From Bartonella tribocorum CIP 105476 (GTDB taxonomy: Bacteria; Pseudomonadota; Alphaproteobacteria; Rhizobiales; Rhizobiaceae), in the NCBI RefSeq assembly GCF_000196435.1, contig NC_010161.1, positions 2,189,001-2,253,000 of the forward strand: DNA of 64,000 nucleotides, given 5' to 3'. This document shows, piece by piece, positions 20,822 to 30,477 of the stretch. The translations under genes and the position numbers were made by a program. The notes beneath the pieces were generated by a model. That model worked only from the letters and a program-made list of their open reading frames with translations, was not told the DNA's origin and searched no databases. Every line of letters starts with the position of its first letter. Position 1 is the first letter of the stretch.

Positions 20822-21403
20822 ATGGTTAAGTTCATGAAAATAGGTAAAAAACACGGTAGACCGAAAATAACAGGCAAACTGAGAGAGCCCAATGGCCGTA
20901 TTTCACGTGCCAAAGGTCTCCGAAAATCTGCATCTCAATCAGCCATTGAAATGCGTGCAAAACGCTTTGGTTTGAGCCTTGAAGAAGCGAAAAATCCGCT
21001 TGTGGGGACCTATATTGGACGTCTTTGTTTGCTTGGCTATAAAGAGGATTCATCAGGCATCAGTAAAGAGCAATATGACACAGCGCAACAATACTTGCAA
21101 ATCAGAAACGACTATTTATGTGCCAAAGGTTTACCAAACGGCTATTATGATGGCTTTAAGCCTAGCACATCTGATGAGAAAGCCAAAAAGCAATGGATTG
21201 AAAGAGCAACTCAACGCTATGAAGCGATGCAAGAAGCCATTAAAGAAGCCCAATATCTGCATCGTCAACACAACTTTCATGCGGCATTACAATATCTTGT
21301 AAGTGAAGATCAACCACTGCCAACGCTTGTTGGCTCACTGCGTATTATTCTTGATGCCCTTTATAAACATTTTGACTGTTCCAGCCAAAAGCGCCTTCGC
21401 TAA
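20822..21403 (+). CDS. Phage-type protein, possibly packaging-associated
   Basis: A 193-residue protein if started at ATG 20822 (an ATG at 20834 is equally possible; neither has a good ribosome-binding site). The upstream in-frame stretch back to 20615 is C-rich low-complexity sequence and is excluded. The N-terminus is strongly basic (KIGKKHGRPKITGKLREPNG), then comes a helical region, then QQYLQIRNDYLCAKGLPNGYYDGF. This layout resembles short proteins encoded beside terminase genes in rhizobial prophages, so a DNA-binding or small-terminase-like role is possible. That is family resemblance from memory, not proof. No other phage gene is within 7 kb. Confidence 0.45.
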   Translation: MVKFMKIGKKHGRPKITGKLREPNGRISRAKGLRKSASQSAIEMRAKRFGLSLEEAKNPLVGTYIGRLCLLGYKEDSSGISKEQYDTAQQYLQIRNDYLCAKGLPNGYYDGFKPSTSDEKAKKQWIERATQRYEAMQEAIKEAQYLHRQHNFHAALQYLVSEDQPLPTLVGSLRIILDALYKHFDCSSQKRLR

Positions 21404-24400
21404 AATATCCCTCGTTATCCTCCCCCCAAAAGAACAAAGATTCGATAAGCTCCGCTGCGTTTGCCCCCCTCTTCAACACAGGGATACTTAAAAAAAACTC
21501 TTGACGTGCCCTTTTATCGGATTTCCAGATTTAAAATGCACACGTCAAAAAACAAGCCTAAAAAAGTCCCCACGCCCTAAAAAAACACACCACAACCACC
21601 CCAAGAAACATATGCCCTCAAAGGACAAGACGGTGTAACAAGACAGCCCCCCTCTTCAGACATCCCCTCCGTTGTAACCAGCCGCTCCTCTCATACACAC
21701 CGCCCCCAATGGTCATTGCTGTTACAGCCTTAACACTTGAAGTCCACAGAAAGTTTGTCTTTTCATCAGACTTTTGGATTTGCGAACTTAAAACGGCGCG
21801 CCCAAAAACAAGCCTCAAAACATCCACCACGTCCTCAAAAGCACTTCACAACCACCCCAAGAAACAGACGACCTCAAAAGACACTATTTCCGGTACAACA
21901 AGAGCACCTTCTTCACATATCTCGCTGTGTCGCAACAAGCCGCACGTATCATACACTTGGACCCCCAATGTTGATATCGCGACAATCTGACCATTTGAGA
22001 CAATTCATAATAGGCATTTTAAGTTCTTTCTTATACAATTCTATAGGTGCATAAAACTTCCACTCTCTCATGAGAGATAAGATATGATTTTGATTCAACA
22101 TGCGTTTTAAATGAGAAAATTTTACGCTATTTAGATTTCCCATTGAAAATGAATAAAGATAAATTTATCATTATAAATCAATCTATTGATCTTGAAAACA
22201 ACACCTTAACTTTTTTACAAAGTTAAAAGCTCATGTTTTTAAACCAATGTTTTTACCCCCCAAAAAGCTCCACCAACAATCCCTCTCCACTTAACCGCAC
22301 CATAAGCCTCAATCGCCCACACAATTGCAATGATCTCGCCTTGCCGTAATTCCCCACCAACAGCTGCCAAATTCCAACTTGCCAAATCCCAACATCGACC
22401 AACCTCACCGTTTCACCAATAAAGCACAAAGAGCTTCAACACCACAATTTACCCTCCCCTTTTGCCTTTCCTTGTTCAAAAGAAAAAATGGGGCTTTCCC
22501 CTATCCCCTTATATTGACCACAATCCCCCATCCCCCCCTCTCCACTTAACCGCACCATAAGCCTCAATCGCCCACACAATTGCAATGATCTCGCCTTGCC
22601 GTAATTCCCCACCAACAGCTGCCAAATTTCAACTTGCCAAATCCCAACATCGACCAACCTCACCGTTCCATCAATAAAGCACCAAGAGCTTCAACACCAC
22701 AATTTACCCTCCCCTTTTGCCTTTCCTTGTTCAAAAGAAAAAATGTGTTTTGCCGCATCAAAAAACTTTTCCATAAAGACAGCATATTTTACGGTACAAT
22801 CAATGAATGCGCTTTTTCTATAGATTTATTTCTGCGATAAAAAAGCAAAAATAATCGTTTTGCTGTTGACAAAATATGAAAAATCGTATTTAATGACAGA
22901 TGCGGTAGAGGGGTATTTGTATCCTAATTTCATCATAAAATTTTTCTCTTGTGAGAGGCTGTTATAGATTGTTATAAAACAGTGTGTTTTGCAGCAATGT
23001 ATAAAATGGTGTGAATTTTTATCATTTGAGAAGATTAACCCGTAACTAAGGGTTTAAAAGTTTACTGTCTGACGGCATCTTCCTTCTTTTTTTAAATTAT
23101 CTTTCTTTTGCATCACAAAAACCAGTATTTTGAGATATTCAGGGAAAACAGTATCCACGCCCCCCTCTCATAAAACACCCGCAACAAAACATCGTTTCAA
23201 TAGATCACAAAAAGAGTGAGCAATACGCAAACAGCAATAAGATGAATACGGCTGTTTCTATTGATACACGGCACTTTTTAGCCCCCCACACCTCAAAGCC
23301 ACACACCTCAAAGCCACACACCTCAAAGCTCCCACACTTCAAAGGATGCGGCTTTTAAATCCACGTCGCTTTGTAAAGAAACAATGGTTTTTAGCAAGTT
23401 GCACTTTTGATCCACAAACCTTTCCCTTTCCCCATGCTCTTCACTCAAGACTTAAAAGCACAATACACAAGCTTAAAAACAGACCCACGCCCCTCACCAC
23501 CATACCCACGATAACCACACCAGTCTCTCCTATCAACAACGATATCGGCAACAATCTTAGCCGTCCCCCCTATACGACAAAAACCATGGCACCCAATCAC
23601 CAGCAAAATCACCAACAATACCGCGATGGACCACGCTTATCATGCATCAGCCCAACACCCAGCCTCCAATGGTCATGCCGTAACAACCTTAACACTTGCG
23701 ATCCACAGAAAATTTGCCTTTTTATCGGACTTTTGGATTTGCAAACTTAAAACACGCGCCCAAAAACAAGCTTAAAAACAGACCCACGCCCCTCACCACC
23801 ATACCCACGATAACCACACCAGTCTCTCCTATCAACAACGATATCGGCAACAATCTTAGCCGTCCCCCCCTATACGACAGCCCCCCTATACGACAAAAAC
23901 CATGGGACCCAATCACCAGCAAAATCACCAACAAAACCGCGATGGACCACGCTTATCATGCATCAGCCCAACACCCAGCCCCTACTAACACGACTCCATC
24001 AAAAAAAACACAAGGTCCCAAAACCAATACCAACCATCTCTCCCAGGGGAAACACCTTACTCTTTCGCACCACTGCCCCTTTTTTCAAAAGAGCAAGAGA
24101 ATTATGAAACGCAACGCAACCTTTATGGGAAAATTTTTATAGAGAGGAGCCAATCAACAGCCACTCTAAAAGCCCCCTACCCTTCAACGATACTAAAAAC
24201 CTATCAAGGAGACTTATCTTATATCACAACACCTCAAAGGACCGTGTTTTACGGCATAGCAGTATTTTACAGCATAGCGGGATCATTTGGTAACATGATG
24301 ATTTTTCCGGAAAAAAATCCAAAAGAATGTTCTTAAAAAAATAGGCATTGTTGTATAACAAACACCGATTGCGGATAATTTCATTTTTTCACACGGAAAA

Positions 24401-24592
24401 CTGTTGAAAAAAGCTATCATCTCTTCATTGAAATGAGCCATGCAATAGAAATAACTTAAAATATAAAGATAACGTTGCCCTCTAGACTTCTGACAATTTT
24501 TCCAGATTTTACAACTGTAAAAAATCCGCAGATTTTTAAAATTAAGAAAGCTTTTGGTTTTAAAATCCTGCTTATAAAAACACCAAAAGTAC
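21404..24592. repeat. Decayed repeat-rich spacer
   Basis: Three kilobases, C-rich on the plus strand, without an intact gene. It holds: a relic of an integrase start on the minus strand (ATG near 22011 reading MPIMNCLKWSDCRDIN, with AT-rich leader to about 22200); a 207-bp direct repeat at 22282-22488 and 22538-22743; and a second direct repeat of about 107 bp at 23468-23574 and 23767-23873 (offset 299). The block CACGCTTATCATGCATCAGCCCAACACC recurs, modified, at 28.5, 28.95, 31.05, 31.6 and 32.2 kb, linking this spacer with later ones. Confidence 0.7.
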
Positions 24593-24702
24593 GATTTTTT
24601 TCCTTAATTTTCAAGAGCCCAAGACTTTCTTTTCAAACATTATTTGGTCAAAATATCAGAAAATAATATAGCCTATCGATCATCAAGAAAAAGGTTGATA
24701 TG
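24593..24702 (+). promoter_or_regulatory. Conserved upstream block of YopJ gene 1
   Basis: About 110 bases conserved before all three YopJ-family genes: TTTTTTCCTTAATTTTCAAG, a T-rich CTTTCTTTTCAAA, ATTTGGTCAAAAT, AGAAAATAATAT, a CCTATCG element and a ribosome-binding AAAGGTT about ten bases before the ATG. The order and spacing are nearly constant, so it probably contains the promoter and a regulator site. Confidence 0.45.
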
Positions 24703-25635
24703 ATGAAACCACAAGATTCACAAGACTCCCCCCCTCATTCATCACAAATACCAGAAGGTGCAAGTGCAGATGCCTCATTAGAAAGCCTTGCAACACATTT
24801 AGAACAGCTTAATATCGAAAAAATAAATTATACCCCTTTCAACCGTGCGGAATTAAAAGATATCATTGCAGGTTTAGAACAGCATAATGCCGATGGAAGT
24901 TGGATTAAAAACTATTATGATATTTTAGATCTTTACATGATGCCAGCTTTGGTCGATCAAGCAAATCGTAAATATCCAGAGATGAATCTCAAACTTACAA
25001 GCCCTCCTAACGGCTTTGCCCTCGCCCTCAAAGACACACTCGAAAGCGGCATAAAATCTTCCAGATTTATTGTTAATGCACATGATAGAGGTATCCATTT
25101 TGCGGTTGTTGATCATCAAACCATTGATGATAAAATATCTTTGATCTTTTTTGAACCGACCTCACTGCGTGACACACTTCCCGCATTACTCGCATTAAGA
25201 ACGCGACAATCCCTTGAGCATTACCCATTTCCTCCTATTCATTTTGCCATGGCGGAAATGGACATTCAACGAAGCTCCTCTGAATGTGGGATGTTCAGTT
25301 TAAGCCTCGCCAAAAAGCTTTACCTTGAATCTCAAAAATTAGAAAGACTGCACAAAGATAATGTTAAGGGCGTATTATTTGAACCAGACACGCCTTTACC
25401 GGCTGAAAAGTTAGATCCCTATCTTCCTCCTCGTTTATATAAACACGTACAAGGAAGAAGACGCCTTATGGAATATTTACAATCCAATCCGGGTGCTGAA
25501 CGTGAAACAGTCAACAAAAAAGGGGAAACTCTTGTCGAGAGATTTGAGAAAAACTTAGTGAAAACGGAAACAAAAACAGCCTCTATTTCACAACACAGAA
25601 AAAGAGCAACGGAATACAAATCTCTCATGCTGTAA
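24703..25635 (+). CDS. YopJ-family Ser/Thr/Lys acetyltransferase effector 1
   Basis: A 310-residue protein of the YopJ/AvrRxv family (C55-type fold), whose members acetylate host kinases using acetyl-CoA and often need inositol hexakisphosphate. The triad is intact: His132 in GIHFAVVDH, Glu151 in FFEP and Cys195 in SSSECGMFSL. Their separations of 19 and 44 residues equal those of YopJ His109/Glu128/Cys172. The N-terminal ~25 residues are polar and disordered. The C-terminus is basic (QHRKRATEYKSL). ATG 24703 is chosen over 24700 because it aligns with the spacing of the two sister genes. There is no BID domain. To my knowledge YopJ-type proteins in Bartonella have been reported as VirB/VirD4 type IV secretion substrates. 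This copy is the most diverged of the three. Confidence 0.85.
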   Translation: MKPQDSQDSPPHSSQIPEGASADASLESLATHLEQLNIEKINYTPFNRAELKDIIAGLEQHNADGSWIKNYYDILDLYMMPALVDQANRKYPEMNLKLTSPPNGFALALKDTLESGIKSSRFIVNAHDRGIHFAVVDHQTIDDKISLIFFEPTSLRDTLPALLALRTRQSLEHYPFPPIHFAMAEMDIQRSSSECGMFSLSLAKKLYLESQKLERLHKDNVKGVLFEPDTPLPAEKLDPYLPPRLYKHVQGRRRLMEYLQSNPGAERETVNKKGETLVERFEKNLVKTETKTASISQHRKRATEYKSLML

Positions 25636-25889
25636 TGAATTTACTCTATCCATAAAGAATGAAACAATGCTGCTTTACGGCTAAGATTGCGATAAGCAAA
25701 AAGGTTTTTCCATTTGTAAGATAAAGAGACAAGAAATTTGTCTTCTTAAAGACAAACCGTCATTATTCTAACAAAATTTTATAAAAATCAGCCCAGAGCC
25801 CATATTTTAAAACTTTGAAGCAACAAAAAGCACGCGCAAGTTTTGGAAAGCCCCGCCTCTACTTTCTTACAAAAACAGCTAAAAAATGA

Positions 25890-25999
25890 TCTTTTTTCCT
25901 TAATTTTCAAGCGACAAAGGCTTTTTTTCAAAACATCATTTGGTCAGAATTTAAGAAAATAATATTGGCCTATCGCCCCTCAAGAGAAAGGTTAATAGT
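25890..25999 (+). promoter_or_regulatory. Conserved upstream block of YopJ gene 2
   Basis: Same elements as the block at 24593: TTTTTTCCTTAATTTTCAAG, CATCATTTGGTCAGAAT, AAGAAAATAATATTG, CCTATCG, then AAAGGTT before the start. Confidence 0.45.
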
Positions 26000-26944
26000 A
26001 TGAAACCACAAGATTCATCCCCCCCTCGTTCCTCACACATGCAAGAAGGAGCAAGTGCACAAGGAGAAGCCAGCGCGGAAGAATCTTTAGAAGAGCTTAT
26101 TGCCCGTTTAATGCACAGTTCCGTTCAAACAGAAGAAGAAAATGTTGCCCCTAGTTCTGAAGAATTAAAAGCGATTATTGCCGGCTTAGAAGATGATCTT
26201 GCCACGGGTCATTGGATTAACTCTTATTATGAAGATACCGATATTAGAGTGATGCCCGCTCTCGTCAAAAAAGCCAACAGCAAATATCCGGACATGAATC
26301 TCAAATTGGCTCTTACAGCAGAAGAGTTTTCTCACGCAATAAAAGAAGTCGTTGAGAGCGACGCAAAATCTGCCCGATTTATCGTCAATTCAGGAAGCAA
26401 AATCCACTTTGCCGTCCTTGACTATCAAAAATTTGATGACAAAATCTCTTTGATTATGCTTGAACCAACAACATTTCAAAATATCGCTGCTGCGAAACTA
26501 GGGATAAAAATAAATCAAACCCTGGAAACTCTTCAACTGCCTCCTTATTCTTTTACCATGGCGGAAATGGATATTCAACGAAGCTCTTCTGAATGTGGGA
26601 TGTTCAGTTTAAGCCTTGCCAAAAAGCTTCATACCGAATCTCAAAAATTAGAAAGACTGCATAAGGATAATGTTAAGGGTGTCTTATGTGACCCCAATTC
26701 ATCTTTATCTGCTGAAAAATTAGATTCCTATCTACCCGTTAGTTTGTACAAACATACGCAAGGGCGAAGACGTCTTGAACAATATCTAAAAACCAATCCG
26801 CAAGCGATTGATGAAACAGTCAACAAAAAAGGTGAAACTATAAGAGAGAGATTTGAAAAAAACTTAAAGGAAGAAGGAGCAAAAAACGTCTCTGTTTCTC
26901 CCCATAAAAAAAGGATTACGGAATACAAATCTTTGACAATATAA
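26000..26944 (+). CDS. YopJ-family acetyltransferase effector 2
   Basis: A 314-residue paralogue of the preceding gene. The catalytic triad His136 (KIHFAVLD), Glu155 (MLEP) and Cys199 (SSSECGMF) has canonical spacing of 19 and 44. The N-terminal 30 residues (GASAQGEASAEESLEELIA) vary among paralogues, as expected of a secretion-signal region. The C-terminal ~150 residues, from TFQNIAAAKLG onward, are essentially identical to gene 3 including the DNA, while the N-terminal half differs. This indicates gene conversion or a recent partial duplication. It probably acts in the host cell cytosol; targets cannot be deduced. Confidence 0.85.
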   Translation: MKPQDSSPPRSSHMQEGASAQGEASAEESLEELIARLMHSSVQTEEENVAPSSEELKAIIAGLEDDLATGHWINSYYEDTDIRVMPALVKKANSKYPDMNLKLALTAEEFSHAIKEVVESDAKSARFIVNSGSKIHFAVLDYQKFDDKISLIMLEPTTFQNIAAAKLGIKINQTLETLQLPPYSFTMAEMDIQRSSSECGMFSLSLAKKLHTESQKLERLHKDNVKGVLCDPNSSLSAEKLDSYLPVSLYKHTQGRRRLEQYLKTNPQAIDETVNKKGETIRERFEKNLKEEGAKNVSVSPHKKRITEYKSLTI

Positions 26945-27184
26945 TGGATATTTTTTTCATCAAGCACAAAGCGCTGCTTCTTTACGGCAAGGGTTACTGT
27001 GCGTACATCTTCTTTTCATTTGTAAGAAGAAAAGACAAAACGGCAAACAAGTTGTCTGTTAAGAGCAAAACACCCTTATTTTATCAAAATCCGCGCATTT
27101 TAAAGCCTATCTTTTAAAAGTTTGAAGAGCTCCACCGCACCCTGATGAAAGCTCGACAAGACGCTCTTATCGCCTCACCTTTTC

Positions 27185-27274
27185 AAAAATAAAGGCTTTT
27201 TTTCAAAAAATTGTTTAGCCAAAATGTAAGAAAATAATTATTCTCTACCGATTATCAATCCAAAGGTTCATAGA
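27185..27274 (+). promoter_or_regulatory. Conserved upstream block of YopJ gene 3
   Basis: A shorter, more diverged copy of the block: AAAGGCTTTTTTTCAAAA, TTGTTTAGCCAAAAT, AAGAAAATAATTATT, then AAAGGTTCATAG before the ATG. Confidence 0.4.
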
Positions 27275-28219
27275 ATGAAACCACAAGATTCAAAAGACGT
27301 TTCCCCTCGTTCCTCACCAACACAAGAAGGGGCAAGTGCACAAGAAGAAACAAATGCCAATGAATCCTTAGCAAGCCTTATTGCTCGTTTACAAAAAAAC
27401 GCCCTAGAAGAAGAAAATATTCCCCCTCATTCTGAAGAATTAAAAGTGATTATTGCCGGCTTAGAAGATGATCTCGTCACGGGTCATTGGATTTTTGCCG
27501 ATTATGAAGATACCGATATTAGAGTGATGCCCGCTCTCGTGGAACAAGCCAATCGCAAATATCCGGACATGAATCTGAAATTAGCTCTTACAGCTGAAAA
27601 ACTTACCTACGCCCTCAAAGAAACAATAGAGAGCGGCGCAAGATCTTGCCAATTTATTGTCAATATGGGAAGCAGAATCCATTTTGCAGCGATGGATTAT
27701 AAAATCGTTGATGACAAAATCTCTTTGATCATGTTTGAACCGACAACATTTCAAAATATCGCTGCTGCGAAACTAGGGATAAAAATAAATCAAACCCTGG
27801 AAACTCTTCAACTGCCTCCTTATTCTTTTACCATGGCGGAAATGGATATTCAACGAAGCTCTTCTGAATGTGGGATGTTCAGTTTAAGCCTTGCCAAAAA
27901 GCTTCATACCGAATCTCAAAAATTAGAAAGACTGCATAAGGATAATGTTAAGGGTGTCTTATGTGACCCCAATTCATCTTTATCTGCTGAAAAATTAGAT
28001 TCCTATCTACCCGTTAGTTTGTACAAACATACGCAAGGGCGAAGACGTCTTGAACAATATCTAAAAACCAATCCGCAAGCGATTGATGAAACAGTCAACA
28101 AAAAAGGTGAAACTATAAGAGAGAGATTTGAAAAAAACTTAAAGGAAGAAGGAGCAAAAAACGTCTCTGTTTCTCCCCATAAAAAAAGGATTACGGAATA
28201 CAAATCTTTAATGATGTAA
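27275..28219 (+). CDS. YopJ-family acetyltransferase effector 3
   Basis: A 314-residue paralogue with an intact triad (His136 in RIHFAAMD, Glu155 in MFEP, Cys199 in SSSECGMF). Its 3' half (about 27745-28210) repeats gene 2 at an offset of 1275 bp with almost no change, while residues 1-160 are clearly diverged. The three genes are separated by 300-370 bp of non-coding DNA and each has its own upstream block, so they look like independent transcription units. Confidence 0.85.
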   Translation: MKPQDSKDVSPRSSPTQEGASAQEETNANESLASLIARLQKNALEEENIPPHSEELKVIIAGLEDDLVTGHWIFADYEDTDIRVMPALVEQANRKYPDMNLKLALTAEKLTYALKETIESGARSCQFIVNMGSRIHFAAMDYKIVDDKISLIMFEPTTFQNIAAAKLGIKINQTLETLQLPPYSFTMAEMDIQRSSSECGMFSLSLAKKLHTESQKLERLHKDNVKGVLCDPNSSLSAEKLDSYLPVSLYKHTQGRRRLEQYLKTNPQAIDETVNKKGETIRERFEKNLKEEGAKNVSVSPHKKRITEYKSLMM

Positions 28220-29200
28220 TTGACATTTTTTCTCTATTCGCTCTTCATCAAAGAACGAAGCAATGCTATTTTACAGTGAAGATTTCTCTAAGCACACCAG
28301 CTTTCATGTTCGTAAAACAAAAAGAGCAAACAACGTGCTTTTTAAAAGCCCCCTCTCTTTAAATTATATCAAAATTCCAAAGCTCTTATTGGCTCAAAGC
28401 TCTTTTTAACAACGATCCTATTGAGATAGGTAAAACGCTGGACCTATGAAATACTTTCATCTTCGGCAAAAACCTGCGTCTTGTTTTCTAAGGGTGCCCG
28501 CTTTATCTCAAGCACCTCCATGCCATACGACCAACATAACCGCAATAAACCACGCTTATTGTGCATCAACCCAACACCCGCCTCCACCAACAAGACTCTA
28601 TCAAAAAAACCAGTACAAGACCTCAAAACAAACCCCAAACCATCTACCAAGGAAAAACACCGGCACAAACAACCCACTTTAACTCTTACAACACAATTTA
28701 CTGTTTTGCACCACAGCTCCTTTTCTCAAAAGAGCAAAAGAATGATGACACGCAAAGCAACCTTTAAAGCAACCTTTATTGGGAAGTTTTTACAAGACAC
28801 CAGCAATTAACTGCCACTTCTAAAAATCCACACCCCATACCACCATCCCTACGATAACTACCCCCCATCAACAACGATATCGGCAACACTCTCACCTCTC
28901 ACACCACCCGCTATACGACAGACACCATAGTCCCAGTCACCAAACAACCGCAATAAACCACGCTTATTGTGCATCAACCCAACACCCGCCTCCACCAACA
29001 AGACTCTATCAAAAAAACCAGTACAAGACCTCAAAACAAACCCCAAACCATCTACCAAGGAAAAACACCGGCACAAACCATTATTCACTTGGCCACTATT
29101 ATTCACTTGAAATGTCATAACCAACCTTTTGATTTCATCACAGTTTCACGTCTCTTCTATTTTTGAAGTGTGAAAAAATTCATCTTTAATCTGTCAACCA
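28220..29200. repeat. Repeat-bearing spacer between YopJ and lysis genes
   Basis: It contains two copies (28537-28671 and 28947-29080) of a ~134-bp block beginning AACCGCAATAAACCACGC and ending ACCGGCACAAAC, which also occurs at 31039, 31578 and 32182. A plus-strand fragment reading SQKSKRMMTRKATF follows the first copy and recurs with the later ones. It may be a relic of a gene, but no intact version is in the window. Confidence 0.7.
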
Positions 29201-29232
29201 GCCTCACTTTAAAGTGAGGCTTTATTTTATGG
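29201..29232 (+). terminator. Hairpin directly before lysis cassette 1
   Basis: GCCTCACTTT/AAAGTGAGGC is a perfect 10-bp inverted repeat followed by TTTATTTTA, placed nine bases before the GGAG ribosome-binding site of the endolysin. It looks like an intrinsic terminator or attenuator. The second lysis cassette has a different hairpin in the same place. Confidence 0.6.
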
Positions 29233-29240
29233 AGAAGCAA

Positions 29241-29903
29241 ATGAGGAAAATATCATCAGAAGGGCTTGCACTCATTAAACAATGGGAAGGATTGCGTTTA
29301 CAGGCCTATAAAGATGCCATCGGGGTGTGGACAATCGGCTATGGTCATACCAGCACGGCTGGTAAACCGTTTGTTCACAAAGGCATGATTATCACGGAAA
29401 AACAAGCCGAAGAAGTTCTTTCTCACGATTTAAGACAATTTGAGAATACCGTTGAAAAAAATGTGACGGTTTCCTTAACAGATGAACAATTCGCTGCACT
29501 CGTATCGTTTTGCTATAATGTAGGGACAGCAGCATTTTGCAAGTCGACCCTGCTCAAAAAACTTAATAACAGCGAATATGAAGCTGTTCCTTCTGAATTA
29601 CAAAAGTGGACCAAAGCAGGAGGAAAGCGTCTTCACGGTCTTGTGCACCGTCGTGCAGCAGAAGCGGGGTTATGGGCAAAAGGGGCTTATGTTTCTCCCA
29701 ACTATCAAACCGTGGAAACAAAAGAACCCATGGGTTTTTTCAGAGCAGAAGCCTTAACACCCATTATTGGTTCTTTTTCTGGACTTGGAGGCTTATTAGC
29801 AGGCAATGGTCCCATCCAATGGGCCTTGGCAACCATCATGATTTTAGCCGCCTGTGTTGGCATTTTTTTTGTAGCAAAACGCTTTCGGGAGCAGCGCTTA
29901 TGA
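29241..29903 (+). CDS. Phage endolysin (GH24 lysozyme) with C-terminal membrane anchor
   Basis: A 220-residue muramidase of the T4-lysozyme/GH24 family that cuts the MurNAc-GlcNAc bond of peptidoglycan. ATG 29241 is used because GGAG lies six bases before it. The catalytic triad Glu16 (KQWEGL), Asp25 (AYKDA) and Thr31 (WTIGYGHT) shows the 9/6 spacing of T4 lysozyme 11/20/26. The enzyme domain ends near residue 145. Residues about 165-210 form a Gly-rich hydrophobic stretch plus a membrane helix (ALATIMILAACVGIFF) with a basic C-terminus, so the enzyme is probably tethered to the inner membrane. It is followed by spanin genes and is a diverged duplicate of 50411-51073. Confidence 0.85.
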   Translation: MRKISSEGLALIKQWEGLRLQAYKDAIGVWTIGYGHTSTAGKPFVHKGMIITEKQAEEVLSHDLRQFENTVEKNVTVSLTDEQFAALVSFCYNVGTAAFCKSTLLKKLNNSEYEAVPSELQKWTKAGGKRLHGLVHRRAAEAGLWAKGAYVSPNYQTVETKEPMGFFRAEALTPIIGSFSGLGGLLAGNGPIQWALATIMILAACVGIFFVAKRFREQRL

Positions 29904-30136
29904 TGGGATGGATGAAAAAAAATTTGACGATAACAGGAGCGGTTCTAGCGGCTACTTTTATCGCTTTAGCAAAAGCTTTTACACTTGGAAAGAAGATTGA
30001 ACAGCAAAAACAAACAGAACAAACGCTAAAGTCATCAACAACACGGCTAGAGGTGGAAAATGAAATTAATCAAAAAAGTGATCCTGATGTACGGGCTGCT
30101 CTTACTCACTGGTTGCGCCATAAAAACAATCAATGA
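29900..30136 (+). CDS. i-spanin (Rz-like)
   Basis: A 78-residue protein whose ATG overlaps the endolysin stop (ATGA). N-terminal membrane helix (about residues 9-28), then a charged coiled-coil periplasmic part (LGKKIEQQKQTEQTLKSSTTRLE) ending in RAALTHWLRHKNNQ. This is the layout of Rz-type inner-membrane spanins, which link to an outer-membrane lipoprotein to disrupt the outer membrane. The next gene is embedded out of frame in its 3' end, as in lambda Rz/Rz1. Alternative ATGs at 29903 and 29912 are possible. Confidence 0.7.
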   Translation: MMGWMKKNLTITGAVLAATFIALAKAFTLGKKIEQQKQTEQTLKSSTTRLEVENEINQKSDPDVRAALTHWLRHKNNQ

Positions 30137-30272
30137 GTCTTCGTCTTGCATTGGTTGGATGCCCATTTATTTAGACCAAAAAGATCTCAAAAACATCAGT
30201 TCAAATCTCGCCAGAGATATTTTAAAGCATAACAAACAAGGGGAAGGCTTGTGTGGGTGGAAACATGGCTAG
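30060..30272 (+). CDS. o-spanin lipoprotein (Rz1-like)
   Basis: A 70-residue lipoprotein that starts 77 bases inside the i-spanin gene in another frame, behind AGAGGTGG. Signal peptide MKLIKKVILMYGLLL with lipobox LLTGC, Cys19 being the lipidated residue. The mature part is ~52 residues (CIGWMPIYLDQKDLKNISSN...), longer than lambda Rz1 and not Pro-rich. Overlap with an i-spanin and the lipobox support the o-spanin assignment. Its homologue at 50051-50254 has the same organisation. Confidence 0.7.
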   Translation: MKLIKKVILMYGLLLLTGCAIKTINESSSCIGWMPIYLDQKDLKNISSNLARDILKHNKQGEGLCGWKHG

Positions 30273-30477
30273 AAAAAAAGTAGAAAAACAAACAGAGCTT
30301 ACAGAAAAGGAAAAAGAAATTCTTCAAGAAATCATCATGACTTATAAAAGTATCAAAGTGATGTCACGCTATACGAAATGGATTATATTCATTATTTTCC
30401 TCTTAGTGCTTGATTTTTCACGCATTATGGATGCGTTAGCAAGTATTTTTACACAAAAATCAAATATTCAGCTCTAA
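30265..30477 (+). CDS. Small single-TM lysis-module protein (holin candidate)
   Basis: A 70-residue protein starting at ATG 30265 behind GGTGG, overlapping the o-spanin stop by eight bases. N-terminal 35 residues are charged and helical (ELTEKEKEILQEIIMTYKSIK). One hydrophobic segment (about 42-58, WIIFIIFLLVLDFS) follows, then a short tail. Position in the lysis cassette and small size make a holin or antiholin plausible, but there is no diagnostic motif. It is conserved in the second cassette (49843-50058). Confidence 0.5.
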   Translation: MARKKVEKQTELTEKEKEILQEIIMTYKSIKVMSRYTKWIIFIIFLLVLDFSRIMDALASIFTQKSNIQL

